The notes under the pieces were generated by a model, which was not told the DNA's origin, did no database searches, and saw nothing but the letters and a program-made list of their open reading frames with translations. A program made the translations under genes and the position numbers. From Anastrepha obliqua (Eukaryota; Arthropoda; Insecta; Diptera; Tephritidae), in contig NC_072893.1 of assembly GCF_027943255.1 (NCBI RefSeq), positions 127,099,784-127,163,783 on the forward strand: 64,000 nucleotides of DNA. The letters run 5' to 3'. Shown here piece after piece: positions 12,772 to 24,277 of the stretch (within the stretch, counting starts at the first letter, position 1; every line of letters begins with the position of its first letter).

Positions 12772-14390
12772 GTCGTTTTTGCCTTTATAGAAATTCAATG
12801 AACTCAAGCAAATTTGTAAAAAAGTGTTGCATATCCTAGAAACAAAAATTTTGGAAAAATTAAAAAACAAAATTATGATAAACAAACCTCAGCAATTTTA
12901 TTACAACTTTTTAATTATCTATTTAGGAAAACCATATTTAAATTTATTATAATTACTCAAATTAAAAATACTTCCATGAATTTTGCAAAATTGTTCGACC
13001 CATTTTTTGAATGCAAAATTTTTGAAAAGCGTAATATTTGCAAAAAAAAGGAAGCAACTTAAAGATTTTAAGAAAAATTGTATGTAAAAGATTTCTCTTA
13101 ATTTTTTTTTAATTATTTTTACCCTTATTAAAATTTCATAAACTCGTCATGCAAATTTGTGAAAAAGTTCTTGCATATTCTAAGGAATGAAAATTTTCGC
13201 AAAACTAAAAAAAATTGCAGCAATTTTATTAAAAGATTTAATTATTCATTGAAGAAGACTTTATTTAAAGTTTTTAAAACTACAGCAGTTAAAAACACTT
13301 ATATTAGTTTTGAAAAAATTTTAGACCCACTTTTGGAATGAAAAATGTTTCAAAGTTGTAATATTCACAAAAAAAATTAAGACACTTAAGGGGGGACCCT
13401 CATTTATCGGGTCAAAAAAATCGATTTTTTGGAAATAATTTTAATCTATTCTACAACTATTTAAGAATATACTTTCAAAATTTCAAGTCGATATCTGTAT
13501 TTTTGAAGGAGTGACAAAATTTTTAACAGGACGCGACGGGTGGCCTGATCGCCTGTATCCAAAACTTTAAACGCGTTTTTCTCGAAACATCATTTTTCGA
13601 TTTTGTGTACACAATTGAGAACGCTGTATTGAACCAATCAGGCTTTACAATAGCTCATTTTAAAGATAATTAAATTGTTTTCAATGTGACATTAAGTGTT
13701 TTTTTTTTTAAAAAGATTTTCATATTTTTTTGTAATTTTAAAGTCAATTTTTATGCATGAAAAATCACTTTTAACATAAAACTGGGTAAAAAATATCAAT
13801 TTCGACATTTTGTTTTTAAATCAAAATGTCACATCGAAGGTATTATCCTAAAGTTTTAAAAAAAATTTGGTTTTTTTATTTCAGAAAAAAATTCAGAGCG
13901 CTACAATGTACACAGATAGAATGAGGTGCCATGGACGAGGTGTATATTTCCATACTTAAAATGTTTTTTTTCTTCTCCGAAAATTTTTGTAGACAGTCAA
14001 GACATTTATTAAAGTACTTTATGAATTACAAAACGTTTGAAGTTATTTTACCTGAGAAAAAAATTCCCAAAAATGATGCATTTTTCGACCGTCTAAATGA
14101 GGGTCCCCCCTTAACGATTTTCAGAAATTCAACTAATTTTCTTTTTTCTTAATTATTTTCACCATTTTCCAAATTTAATAAACTCGATTAAGTCAAGCAA
14201 ATGCGAGCAAAAGTCGTTACAAAGTCTTAGGGAACGAAAATTTTCAAAAAAGTAGAAAAGACATTATCGTAGGAAAAAGTTGAAGCAACCTTTTAAAACT
14301 ATTTAATTATTATTTGGGAAAATTCTATATATAAATTGCAAAAAAATCTTCCATACATTTTGTGAAGATAATAGTGGAAAAAATAGGCTG
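12772..14390. repeat. ~330-bp tandem array, three units, one interrupted by a MITE
   Basis: Units begin near 12,772, 13,112 and 14,147. Each carries in order an AATTATTTT(T)ACC start, AACTC followed by GCAAAT, a CTTAGGGAACGAAAATTTTC-like block and an AATTTTATTA/TTTAATTATT block. Anchors AACTC at 12,801, 13,141 and 14,181 give periods of 340 and, after removing the 725-bp insertion, 315 bp. The third unit is incomplete. Confidence 0.7.
13390..14110. mobile_element. TTAA-flanked MITE (piggyBac- or Kolobok-type)
   Basis: 721 bp bounded by TTAA on both sides (13,386-13,389 and 14,111-14,114). Ends are inverted repeats: GGGGGGACCCTCATTTA at the left and its complement at the right. The sibling tandem unit has a single TTAA at the matching place (GCAACTTAAAGATTTT), an in-window empty site. 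No transposase. The interior holds a module at 13,560-13,600 also found in the elements at 31.5 and 45.6 kb. Confidence 0.85.
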
Positions 14391-16200
14391 TTTGCCCAAA
14401 TTGGTATTATTAAATTTTCCTAAATTCCAAAAACACTTCTGTTTTTGCGCTTCAAATCATTTGTTATTTTACTTATGCTGTTTTTTAGTTGTTTTGTTTT
14501 TTTTGTTTCGCTTCGCCTTTTTTGTGGCTTTCAGCAGTTCATTAAATCCATGGATAAACAGCATGGCGCACAGGATTTGCGGTAAGCACGCAAAAACAAA
14601 CTATTACAAGAATAAATATATATTTGAATGTAAATATTTGTATATAAAGGTATGTGTTTTTGTGTGTATATGTGTGTAGTTAATGAGATATTTATTTAGA
14701 GCGGGAGGATATTTAAATAATTTTTAATTATTTCCCTGCAAAATGCATTTTAATTACACTCATGAAAATAGAAAATATTAAAAAGAGGTAAAATAAATGC
14801 ACGAGTACGTATGTATGTGTGTAGACAAAAGGGATGCATTTAATGAGCCAAAACAAAGGCGGCGTAGTAGTAGTGTGCATCTGTGTGCGTGGGTGTCATA
14901 ATGAATATGCACAATTCTATGTATGTGTGTTTTCACACTCTCGCATGCACTCCGCAAATATTTGCGCACACATATGTTTGCATAAAAGTGGCAGTTACAA
15001 TAGATACATATATACATACATGAGCATATACAAATATGAACATATACATATATACAACTTTGTACTATCGCCTGTTGCTCGTTGTTGACTTAGCTTGGCC
15101 CACGTAGTACTGGTGGCGTTCACTTTTGTTTGCTTAGCGCAATTAATTGAAAAATACAGCTATTATTGGGTCTATGCTGCGGCAGTGCATGCAAATGTGT
15201 GCGTAGTGGATGCAGATGTATTTGCATGAGGAACTAACAAACGCTCACTTAACTGACTACAAGAAAAAGGCCGAAAACAATTTCAACTTCATAACTTTAA
15301 TCTGCAGTGATATTCTTTCAGCTTGCAACTGGAGCATTAATAACACCTGGTTACAAAAGGAAAGAATTTTGGTGCGGAGTACCTAAGACTTGATTTTATC
15401 TGTGTACAATGGTGTCTTAAAACCAAGGTAAGCTTGTTGCATTAATTTTTTTTTTTAAGACAAGATCAATTTCTTTACATTTTTGTTCAACGTTTTTCAG
15501 CTTTATTTTAACCAACTTTACAAAAATATGACCTTTCGGTGACTTCACTTTAGACAATCGCGCATGTATCTCCAGCAATAATTTGCCCTCGTGCGCTTAT
15601 GAGGATCCCAGTATCTCCTTCTTATGTTCTTGCCATAACTTTAACGCACCGATGAAAGTGCACCCTTAGAATAAGCTTAATTGTCTCAGGTTATGTAGCA
15701 AACGAATGATATCTGATTAATATCAAGAGTGTTGGGTATTTTCTTCAGTATAAAAACAATATCGAGCGTTCGTTAAATGGAGCGAATACAAAAGAATGCC
15801 TGAAGAAAATTTTTTTAAAAATCAAGGCGCTTTCTGAGCGAGCTCAAACGTGCACTTTCTTATAGGAAAACTTAAAGTGTTATCAATTTGCATACCCAAA
15901 TTTTTTCTACAGAATACTGAAATTACTATGGATTTTCTTTTTTTAATTTACGCAAACTTTTAAAATTAGATTTATATGATTTTTATAGTAGAATGAACTA
16001 TATTTTTATAAACAAGTTATTGAAGTTATATAAAAACATTTAAAAAGACTTACAACTTTTAAATAAACTAGCGCACCATAGTCTGAGACTCGCCTTTTAT
16101 ATGAGTATACGAAGATCGTTTAAAAAGGCCGTGCAAAAACAAAAACTACCTAATTGCAGGGTGTAAATACTTTCCAATTTTTCTACAGAGCCTTTTTTAG
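14391..16200. other. Unique noncoding DNA
   Basis: No gene or transposon recognised; short TATG/CATA-rich runs around 14,800-15,060 produce antisense open frames without domain content. Confidence 0.4.
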
Positions 16201-16645
16201 TCTTTTAGTCTTCGTTTAGTGCTATTCTAACTTGTTGATTCCTGCCGAATTTTTCCAAGTTTGAAAAATAGCCACTCATTTCTGGAATCACCTCATCGTT
16301 TGAATAAAATCCCTCTCCCGCCAGCCATTTCTTCAAATTGGGGCACAAATAGTAGTCCGTGGAATCCAAGGAAGCAAGCCTGAAGAAAACGGACGTTATG
16401 AAACGAGTTGGAACTCTATTTGCCATAGTTTTGCGAGTACAGCTGCTGAGGCGTGAGCTGGTGAGTTTCCGAGATGGTAAAGGAAAATCGCTCGACTTTT
16501 TTGATTCAAGCAAATTCCAAACAAGCAAATCCAAAGAAGTAAACCGATCTGTCTTAAACTTCATGTGAGTTTTCCAAGAGATGCTACTAAGTAAACATAT
16601 CCTCGATATGCGCCAGTAGTAACATCTCTCTGACTTTTCACACAC
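16180..16645 (-). pseudogene. Mariner transposase C-terminal relic
   Basis: The minus-strand frame ends with DSTDYYLCPNLKKWLAGEGF, then SNDEVIPEMSGYFSNLEK. This is the C-terminal signature of DD34D mariner transposases: the third-aspartate region, here STDYYL, then a KKWLxGxxFxSNxEV helix. A one-base shift later, the next frame reads GINKLE, the expected continuation, then stops. The upstream part of the 146-codon frame no longer resembles transposase, so indels occur there too. Inactive fossil; inverted-repeat ends were not found. Confidence 0.75.
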
Positions 16646-17165
16646 TTTTCGAACGATATAGAAGCATCAAAATGTAATTGGAGGTGCCGTACAATTGGAG
16701 GAACCAACGAGTTTTATGCCACCTCCGAATGATAGATGGTTTTTTCCATTTTGGTTTCCCTCATTTTTTATGCTTATGTCTTACTCTTGCAAAATACCAG
16801 AAACTACAAAGTTCTGGCTGCTGAAAATATACTGCCATCCATGAAATTATCTACCAGATTACAATAAGAAAAATTCATTCTAACAATTTTTCCGTTTTAT
16901 TAGACCATTTTAAGTTCTAAAGCTCTTAAAACAGAAACCAGGGCAACAAAGTTTTTTTTTAATTTTTTTTTTATAAAATGTGCCAAACACTTTAGCGAAG
17001 AGTGCACTAAATATGCAAAATTGCATCCATAAAAAAATTAAGTAGTAAAAGTTTTTATTTTATTTAAAATAATGTCTCAAATGTCTCAATAATGTCCCAA
17101 ATTTTAAAAAAATGCCAAGTTTATGCTCGTTTTGTTTGTTCCATCCAGGGTGTTAACAATGCAAG

Positions 17166-17335
17166 ACAGGAAAGAGAAAATTCGGTAAAATTCGGTATGT
17201 TAAAGAAAATGCCCATAAAATCACAGAAATAAGCAAAACTAACCGGCATGTTAGTAGCTATAGTATTGCACAGGAGCTAAAGATCAACCATTAGTAGAAA
17301 AAAGCGTATACCTGGTTTCACCGACCATCTTTAAT
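17166..17335 (+). pseudogene. Mariner transposase N-terminal relic
   Basis: One + frame reads HKITEISKTNRHVSSYSIAQ, then ELKINH and two stops. This resembles the second helix-turn-helix of insect mariner transposases (I..NRHVSS.SIAQEL.I.H), recalled from memory. No catalytic part follows. It lies about 500 bp from the minus-strand mariner tail but in opposite orientation, so the two may be separate insertions. Confidence 0.45.
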
Positions 17336-17682
17336 TTACAATATATAATAAATATTTCCCAATTGTGACAAGAAAGCAAAAATGTCAAAAACCTTAATGA
17401 AGCCAAGTTTTAAAAATATTTTCCAAAAACGTTCTGCAACAAAAAACAAGTAACACAAAACTATATCAAAAATATTTCGCCCCAAGTAATATTCTCCAGT
17501 CACATGAGAAACTTTTTCTTGAGCACCAAACTCACACTGGAATATCTACTTTTTCCAGCCATTTGCGTGTTTTTTGTTTTGTTTGTTTTTGTGCAGAACT
17601 TTCTTCAACACTTCATTTCCAGATGTTCAGCGGAAAGCCGTCAACCATTTTTGTGCACACAAGTTCACCAAAATCCCACACA

Positions 17683-17700
17683 ACGCCTAAAAGTGTGCTA
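17683..17700 (-). promoter_or_regulatory. Su(Hw)-like site 9
   Basis: Reads TAGCACACTTTTAGGCGT (15/18). Confidence 0.65.
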
Positions 17701-17855
17701 TGCATATGTGCACTCGGCCACATTAAAAAACTTTCTCTCTCGACAATGTCAATGACCTTGCAAAATTTTACTTTTGCTACAAAAATGCAGTATGCCAGGC
17801 GCGCTCTGAGGCAGAACGAAGAAACGTCTGGATAGTTGGCAATTATGCGATACGT

Positions 17856-17873
17856 GAAAGTACTTTTAGGTGC
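17856..17873 (+). promoter_or_regulatory. Su(Hw)-like site 10
   Basis: Reads GAAAGTACTTTTAGGTGC (12/18); the ACTTTTAGG centre is intact but GCAT is lost. Confidence 0.4.
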
Positions 17874-18043
17874 GCGCACACACATTCACATGCATGTCTA
17901 GTAATAATACTTAAATTTGTCTACAAATGTTGTAGATAGTTTCACTTGGCAACCACTTCACACACAGCTATAATATATGCATATGTATATACGCTAACCC
18001 TTTTGGTATGTGTAGATGTGCATGGGCGCTGATGTAAACTCTG

Positions 18044-18061
18044 CTGCATACATTTTGACGG
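18044..18061 (+). promoter_or_regulatory. Su(Hw)-like site 11
   Basis: Reads CTGCATACATTTTGACGG (13/18). Confidence 0.5.
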
Positions 18062-18428
18062 AATAATTTGATTTTATGTTATGAATATTTATGCAAATAT
18101 TTAAAGGATAATTAACTTTACTGCCTGCTCAAGCTCAGCATGAAGATACGCACGCACACTCGCAGGCCTGTCAGGAGGCACTCACACATATTATATAAGA
18201 GTGTATGATGTCGAGTGATGTTGCGCCTGTCGGCATGCGCACACTTTTCCCCTTTGTTGCTGTTATGTTTATTGTGCTGTGAAAAATAATTAAAAGTAAA
18301 TTCAGCACATTTGTGGTAAATGAAGTGTGAAGTGAGATGACGTAGCGGGAGCTGGTTTAAGGCCAACACAAAGGCAGCCACATATTAGGTGCATATGTGT
18401 GTGAATGATTGTGCTTGCACACTCTGTT

Positions 18429-18446
18429 GCGCATGTAAGTATGCAT
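18429..18446 (-). promoter_or_regulatory. Su(Hw)-like site 12
   Basis: Reads ATGCATACTTACATGCGC (14/18). Confidence 0.55.
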
Positions 18447-18576
18447 TTCACTATTTACTTACCTACATTTGCTTTTTACTTAGGCCAGCACTTCTGATTT
18501 ATTACAAAGTATTTACAAAGATTTTTGCAATTCCACCACCTAAACGAGGCTAAAAGTTTCTGTCAGAGATTTTTTG

Positions 18577-18594
18577 TTACATACTTTTCGGTGT
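18577..18594 (+). promoter_or_regulatory. Su(Hw)-like site 13
   Basis: Reads TTACATACTTTTCGGTGT (14/18). Confidence 0.55.
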
Positions 18595-19424
18595 TGTGTA
18601 GCTGTAGATTGCGTACATGTATATTACAGATTTACTCACTGCTAAGTTAAACACCAAGGTTTCAGTGACGCCGGAAAAAAGAGCCAGACCAAGAGATGTG
18701 TGGGAATGAGTGAAATGAAAAAGCGGTAGTCATATGTTCCGCAAAAGAATAAATAATAGATATTGAGGTTTATGAAGCATATTGAGTTGAGTAGCAGATT
18801 TGAGAAAAAAATTGTGTCTCTCATTATTTATAATTTAATCAAAATAAAGCACTCGTTGACTACTTACTTGGGCGGACTAAAAAAAATTCGCTTAGCTGGC
18901 AACGCGAAAAAGAACTTTAGCGTGTGAAGATTGTCAACTGTGGTGATTATTTATTTTATTATATTGTAATTATGGTGATTTTTTATTATAATCTGTTTAC
19001 ATATGAAAGATAATTTCTTAACATTTATCTGGTATCGAAAATCATATCTCGCATGTGTCCGCCCCGGCTACGAGGACCATTCGATGAGTCCAATTTTTGG
19101 CTACTTTTGCTAATAAACCTGGTCATATAACATCAATGGCGGCTTGAACTAAGTAGATTGTTAAACTGAAGTTCAATTTAAAGTTGTACCATTTTGAGGT
19201 CGATGTTTAGCTTAATATAATAATTTTTCTAACAAACAATTCAGTAGCATAGCAAAATTCGGTAGCGCTTGCCATTCACCATAACTGCAGCTCCTTCCTC
19301 ATTTTTAAAAAAATAAGAACCAGAAAGGCCGCCCGCGTTTTATGAACTGTTCCCCATTTATTTATTTTTTTGACGTGATAACGTCTTATAATTCGATTTA
19401 GCCGGCTGCACGCACGAAAAAATG

Positions 19425-19492
19425 TGTCGTTACCTTGCTCATTTGTCGTTACCTTGCTCATTGTCGTTACCTTGCTCATTGTCGTTACCTTG
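19425..19492. repeat. 18-bp tandem repeat, 3.7 copies
   Basis: TGTCGTTACCTTGCTCAT repeated head to tail. It directly precedes the older dispersed repeat that begins at 19,495. Confidence 0.85.
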
Positions 19493-19494
19493 AA

Positions 19495-19606
19495 TGAACT
19501 GCAAGCGAAAGCGCGGAACGAACGACAAAGCAAACAAAGCAAACGAACGGCCACGTTCGACATCTTGCTCTCTCCTACTTAAGTGAGCTTATATATGTAT
19601 GTATAT
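19495..19606 (+). repeat. Dispersed repeat copy 1, left part (interrupted)
   Basis: From TGAACTGCAAGCG to TATGTATGTATAT this matches 25,417-25,543; the copy continues at 24,431-24,489 on the far side of the 4.8-kb transposon. Its nature is unknown; no coding content. Confidence 0.8.
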
Positions 19607-19759
19607 TAGACCGGAGTGAAATACGTAAATTTTTTCAAATCATATCGTAATAGCAGGGAAAAGTTGCTACATATCAATACAAATTTAGGAAAAAAAAGAA
19701 ATTTCAAATCGGTTAATATCTTCCGTTCGCGCATTGCATTTAAAATTTACAAATTTTAT
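19607..19759 (+). repeat. Left terminal inverted repeat of hAT-like element
   Basis: 153 bp; only a handful of differences from the complement of 24,278-24,430 (e.g. AATTTAGG versus AATTCAGG). Confidence 0.9.
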
Positions 19760-20236
19760 CCCAAATCTAGCTGATTTACGAAAACTTGTAGAAGTTGTAA
19801 ATGATTAAAGATCGAGCTCCCTTTTTATACATAGCACTTTCAGCATTGAGTAGTAGATTTTTAATTTACTAATCTATCCATTTCTGTGGTTCTGAGCGAT
19901 TAACTTTTACCAATTTTACACCAAATCTACTAAGGAAGCCTATGCCAAATGAGGCTTGCGTGAAAGCGGCTTACGGCTACTACAACACGTCTGTGATTTA
20001 GATCGTCTTCCACTTGGTTACTTGTATTCCATCGTCTTTCTTTTCATTTTGCTTTTGATTCTGGCATACCGATAAACGAAGTTCACGGAAGAGCTAGTAC
20101 TCTCTGGTCATTACCAGTTCTGCTTTCACTCTTGTCGAACAGCGCTGTTTGGTAAAAAAAAATTCTATTCGATGTTCTTTTGAATTACATAGTTTACACA
20201 ATTACTTAACATTAAATCTCTTGAAACAGTTTATTC

Positions 20237-20499
20237 ATGTCTCTTACTCGTAAGGACATACACTGCCCATTTTTTGGTGCACCTAAACCACTGCTGTCAT
20301 CGGTCCTTCCCACTAATACCGGCATTATACAATGTTGGCAAGAAGTGAGGTACAAAATGTCAGTAGAATCTTCTGCTGCCAGTTCTGGTCAGAAGTTAAG
20401 CTTCACAGTTGTAGCAGATACTGTAGCTCATCAGACTGAGTCCCTTTATTCCAAGGCTTCGATTCCAATAGTTTCCCACACAAGAGTTGTACAAACATC
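20237..20499 (+). pseudogene. hAT-like transposase, N-terminal part (interrupted by Tc1-like element)
   Basis: Starts MSLTRKDIHCPFFGAP and runs about 88 codons to the TA target of the nested Tc1-like element. The text matches my memory of the N-terminus of an unnamed arthropod/cnidarian protein family (DIHCPF..GP, then LYSKASIPIVSHTRV before the next block). The sequence resumes after the insertion at 22,150, but one base out of frame relative to this part, so a frameshift exists besides the insertion. A possible 3' splice site (TTGAAACAG) lies just upstream of the start. Function inferred only from its position within a TIR/TSD-bounded element. Confidence 0.65.
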
Positions 20500-20830
20500 T
20501 ACAGTGAGTCACAGTCAAAGGGAGCCACCAATTCCCTGAAGATATTTGTTTAAACAACTTTTGTAAATACTTTCAAACACCCATTATTTTTTGTCAACTT
20601 TATCAAGTGAGCATGCTGTGTAATCTAACTGTATTTTTTCTGTTTGTTTGCTGCCGAAGTAAGAGTAATAATGAAGAACAAAAACAAACGCACAAACTAA
20701 CGTCACACTCAAAGTGAGCCACCTAACATTGTTTCTTTTAAAATAACGGGATATGTATTTTTGGATATTAATTTTCGCTTGCATCTTATTCTTAGTGTTT
20801 TAGTTGTTTATTATCAAGCGGGTTATAAAG

Positions 20831-21896
20831 ATGGGTCGACAAACAAGTGTTGAAATTAGACAGTTAGTAATTGATCTTTTTAAAAAAGGAAAATCCCAAA
20901 GAAAAACTGCGGAGTATGTGAATAAAAGTCGAGGAACTGTCCAGCACATCATATATCGCTTTACTAGAGGAGGAAGAGTAGGAAACAAGCAGAAAGAAAG
21001 CAAAAAAAGGCGTTTTCAGAAAGGGACGAGGCATTTATTTTGCGGGAAGTGAAGAAAAATCCTCATCTTAGTGCTCCAAAATTAACGAAGATGGTTGAGG
21101 AGCAGCTAAATATCCACGTTAACCCCGAAACTGTAAGAAGAGTTCTCAGAAAGCATGGTTATAATGGTCGTACGGCCAGAAACAAGCCATTTATTAGCAG
21201 CAAAAATCGAAAAAAGGTTGGAGTTTGCGCTGAAATATGTCTACAAGGATATGAGTTTCTGGCAAAAGGTTCATAACGGTATAATGCAACGTAGAGGCTA
21301 TAATAATATTTTTGTAGGTTCTCTTTACAGACGAAAGTAAATTTAACTTATTTGGCTCTGACGGTAAGAAGATGGTATGGCGAAAAAAAAACACTGAGTT
21401 TCAGCCGAAAAATCTAACTCCCAGTATGAAGCACGGCGGTGGCTCCGTCATGGTTTGGGGCTGCATGGCAGGTGGTGGAACTGGAAATCTTCAACATATT
21501 CCAGGCATAATGGATAAATACGTTTATATAGACGTTTTGAAGCAAAATCTTAAGCCAAGTGTCGAAAAACTAGGGATCGAAGGCGACTTCTATTTTTACC
21601 AGGACAATGATCCTAAGCACAAGTCGTTTGTTGCGCGGGAATATCTATTATATTACTGCCCCCACGTATTGGAAGTACCACCGCAGTCTCCAGATATAAA
21701 TATAATTGAAAACTTATGGTTCCGTCTTGACCAAAACATGCGGAAACATAGCATTTCTTCAAAACAAAGTCTTTTAGATGCCTTACAAGATGAGTGGCGT
21801 GCAATTCCTTCCACATATACCTGTAAGTTATTAGAATCAATGCCCCGACGTCTAAAAGCCGTTATTTCCGCCAAAGGTGGCCCAACAAAGTATTAA
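20831..21896 (+). pseudogene. Tc1-like DD34E transposase, frameshifted
   Basis: Starts MGRQTSVEIRQLVIDLF, a paired-type helix-turn-helix (KSQRKTAEYV...SRGTVQHII), then a second HTH (PETVRRVLRKHGY). The catalytic core follows: DESKFNLF (D near 21,330), GGGSVMVWGC, QDNDPKHKS (D at 21,603) and SPDINIIENLW (E at 21,708), i.e. 34 residues between the second D and E. C-terminus KAVISAKGGPTKY. Breaks: a frame change near 21,010 (FSERDEAFILREVKKN continues in the next frame), a one-base loss in the A-run near 21,210, and a 49-bp interruption at 21,269-21,317. All three catalytic residues remain. Confidence 0.9.
21269..21317 (+). other. 49-bp interruption of the Tc1-like transposase (GT...AG)
   Basis: Begins GTTCATAACG and ends TTTTTGTAG. 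Removing exactly these 49 bp joins WQKV to LFTDESKF in frame. It is flanked by GGTTC on both sides. Either a very short intron or an insertion with a 5-bp duplication. Confidence 0.6.
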
Positions 21897-22149
21897 TTTG
21901 TTATTTAAGTTCAGTTCAGCTAAGGTGGCTCACTTTCACTGTGAGATAGATTTGTGAATTATTTTAGTTTTTGTTCATTTTTTTATAATAAGCAAAGAAA
22001 GTTCTTCATGTAAGCGATGAATTATTGAAGCTAATATTCAAACAATAAAAACACATAAACCTTCTTTCCAATCTGTGGTATTTTCAAACAAATTTCTACT
22101 AAATCTGATGACTAGGAAGTGTGGCTCACTTTGACTGTGACTCACTGTA

Positions 22150-23861
22150 CATGATCGATACTACACTCTTCGTAAATCTTATTCAAGGGACAAAGACACA
22201 CCTGAGAAACAAAAGAAGTACAATGATTTTATTGAACAATCTTCAAGTACATTATTTGACATTTCGTCCTGCAAGTGCGAGATGACACTCAATTGCTTTT
22301 GTTCAAAAAATGCACAGATGCGCTTATCACTTCCAGCAACGGCCTTAACAAGTGATCGTTTTGGAGTATCTGATAGAGCAGCAGCAGCTATTGTGTCTAG
22401 TGCATTTAAAGACGTTGGTCTTATAACGGACAAAGATACTTCTTTTGTTGTTGATCGAAGCAAAATGAGAAGAGAAAAAGAAAAATGTAGACTAAAACTT
22501 ATCGAAGCGGGGAATGCAATAGAGCAATTAAACGATCCGATGTGTGTGTATTTTGATGGCAGGATGGATGACACTTTAGTTTTAGTTGAAAAAGGAAACA
22601 AACGTTATCAATCTATAAAAAAAGAAGAGCACATTTCAGTAATAGCAGAACCAGGCTCAAAGTACCTTTGTCATTTAGTACCTACTTCAAAAAGTGGAAA
22701 GGACACAGCATACAGCATTGTAAATTATTTTGAAGAAAATGGTATAAATCAATCTAATGTTGTAGTGATTGGATGTGATGGTACGTCAACAAATACTGGG
22801 TGGAAGAATGGTGCAATAAAATTCATTGAAACGCGTTTAAAAAGACCAGTACAATGGGCTATCTGTCTCCTCCATTTTAATGAATTACCTCTGAGGCATC
22901 TAGTTGAAATACTTGATGGTAAAACAACAGGTCCTCAGTCTTTCAGTGGGCTTCTTGGCAAACAGCTGGCTAAATGTGAATCTTTGTCCATCGTTGCTTT
23001 TCAGAGGATCGAATGCTCTCTTCCACGAACGCTTGACGCAATAAGCTTAAGTAAAGATCAGAAATACTTACATGACATTGCCATTGCTATTGATGCTGGT
23101 TTTTGCTCCCCAGATCTAGCAAATCGAGATCCGGGACCAATATCACACTCTCGTTGGTTGACAATTGCAAACAGGTTCCTACGATTATACATTTCTTTGC
23201 AGGAGCCATCTAAAAATCTCATTCAAATTGTAAAATACATTTTGACTGTATACGCACCTCTATGGTTCGAAATCAAAACAAATTCGTCAATAGTTGACGG
23301 ACCTAAACATATTTTAGAATGTATTAAAAAATGTAGAATCTTATCTTCAGAAGTCCAGGCAGTAGTTCATAAGGTTATTCAAACAAATTCCTTTTTTGCC
23401 CATCCAGAAAACATTCTTCTCTCGATGGTGGTAGATGACAGAGAGCATGTCCGCGATCTTGGATTGAGGCGAGTTCTGAAAATAAAAGAAATCCCTTCAA
23501 AAGACAAAAATATTAGAAACTTTTTGGTTCCTAAACTGAACTTTGAAGCAAATGAATATTTTGAGTTAATTAATTGGTCTGAAATGAAACTTACCTGCCC
23601 TCCAATTTTAGACAGCCTTTCTTCTGAAGATATCTTGCAATTATATTAATTTCTGATAAAGAAAAACCTAAATTAACCATAGATTTAACAAATATTCCAT
23701 GCCATACGCAAGCTGTGGAGCGTTGCGTAAAACTAGTAACTCAAGCGTCCTCAAAAGTGTATGGGAACGAGAGACGTGATGGGTTTATAAGAGCAGCACT
23801 CACTTCTCGTACAGTTATGCCTCAATTTGACACTAAAGCAGACTTTGCCACTCCCGAATAA
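22150..23861 (+). pseudogene. hAT-like transposase, main part
   Basis: Open from 22,150 to 23,649 (500 codons), continuing after a frameshift at 23,652-23,861. Features in order: Cys-rich CKCEMTLNCFCSKN (about 22,270-22,310), probably metal binding; CDGTSTNTGWKNG with a candidate catalytic Asp at 22,777; CLLHFNELPLRH, a CxxH motif (22,864-22,875) as in hAT transposases; DPGPISHSRWLT; FFAHPENILL; and HTQAVERCVKLV with a candidate catalytic Glu at 23,718. The family occurs, by memory, as uncharacterised proteins in aphids, Hydra and other invertebrates. Placement inside a TIR/TSD element supports transposase identity. The N-terminus is split off by the Tc1-like insertion. Confidence 0.7.
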
Positions 23862-24277
23862 ATAATTTTTCATCTTTGGTTGGTTGGTTGGGAAGGGAGT
23901 GGGTGGAACTCGTCGTACAGTCACCTTCACGCGGTGAGTTCTGAGTCGTCCAAAAAGGGCGGGCCAAGAGCTGTACAAAACTTCTTTAAGATAGTGTGGT
24001 TAGTGGGCGCGCTAAGAGGGGAATAATTTATTCTACTTATATACTCAAGAAGACTTATACAAAAATTAAAATAGAGAAACTAACCACCCGCAATTACGTA
24101 AATTTATACAAAAAATGACATTTTCCACTTCTTTTCAGGGGCTGTAGGGGCTTTGATAGAGCGGTAGACGATTTTCTTTTCAAACTATACCTGATGTTGT
24201 AATAGTCTACAAAAAATGAACTTTATCTAACATCATTTCCACCTCTTACAATTTTTCGAATATTTGTTCAATTTATT

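Larger units (their letters stand above)
17336..19424. other. Unique noncoding DNA with a small site cluster
   Basis: No gene recognised. Five insulator-type sites between 17.68 and 18.59 kb (listed separately); a weaker candidate (GCGCATGCCGACAGGCGC) lies at 18,223-18,240 on the - strand. Confidence 0.4.
20502..22147 (+). mobile_element. Tc1-like transposon, 1,646 bp
   Basis: Flanked by TA (20,500-20,501 and 22,148-22,149). Outer inverted repeats start CAGTGAGTCACAGTCAAAG and continue to GGAGCCACC (left) or complement of GGTGGCTC-type sequence (right, 22,120-22,147). A second, inner pair of AAGTGAGCCACCT repeats lies at 20,703-20,724 and 21,922-21,944, giving the IR/DR layout known from Sleeping Beauty, Minos and Bari-like elements. 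It is inserted within the hAT-like transposase reading frame and so is the younger element. Confidence 0.9.

Noticed and set aside
13931..14152. 73-codon open frame
   Set aside because: Lies across the right end of the TTAA MITE; no protein family.
16359..16568. + strand open frame
   Set aside because: Shadow of the minus-strand mariner tail.
18223..18240. GCGCATGCCGACAGGCGC as an insulator-type site
   Set aside because: Tail matches but core and spacer do not; kept only as a weak candidate in the block note.
19276..19563. 95-codon - strand frame with repeated MSKVTT
   Set aside because: The peptide repeat only reflects the 18-bp DNA tandem at 19,425-19,492.
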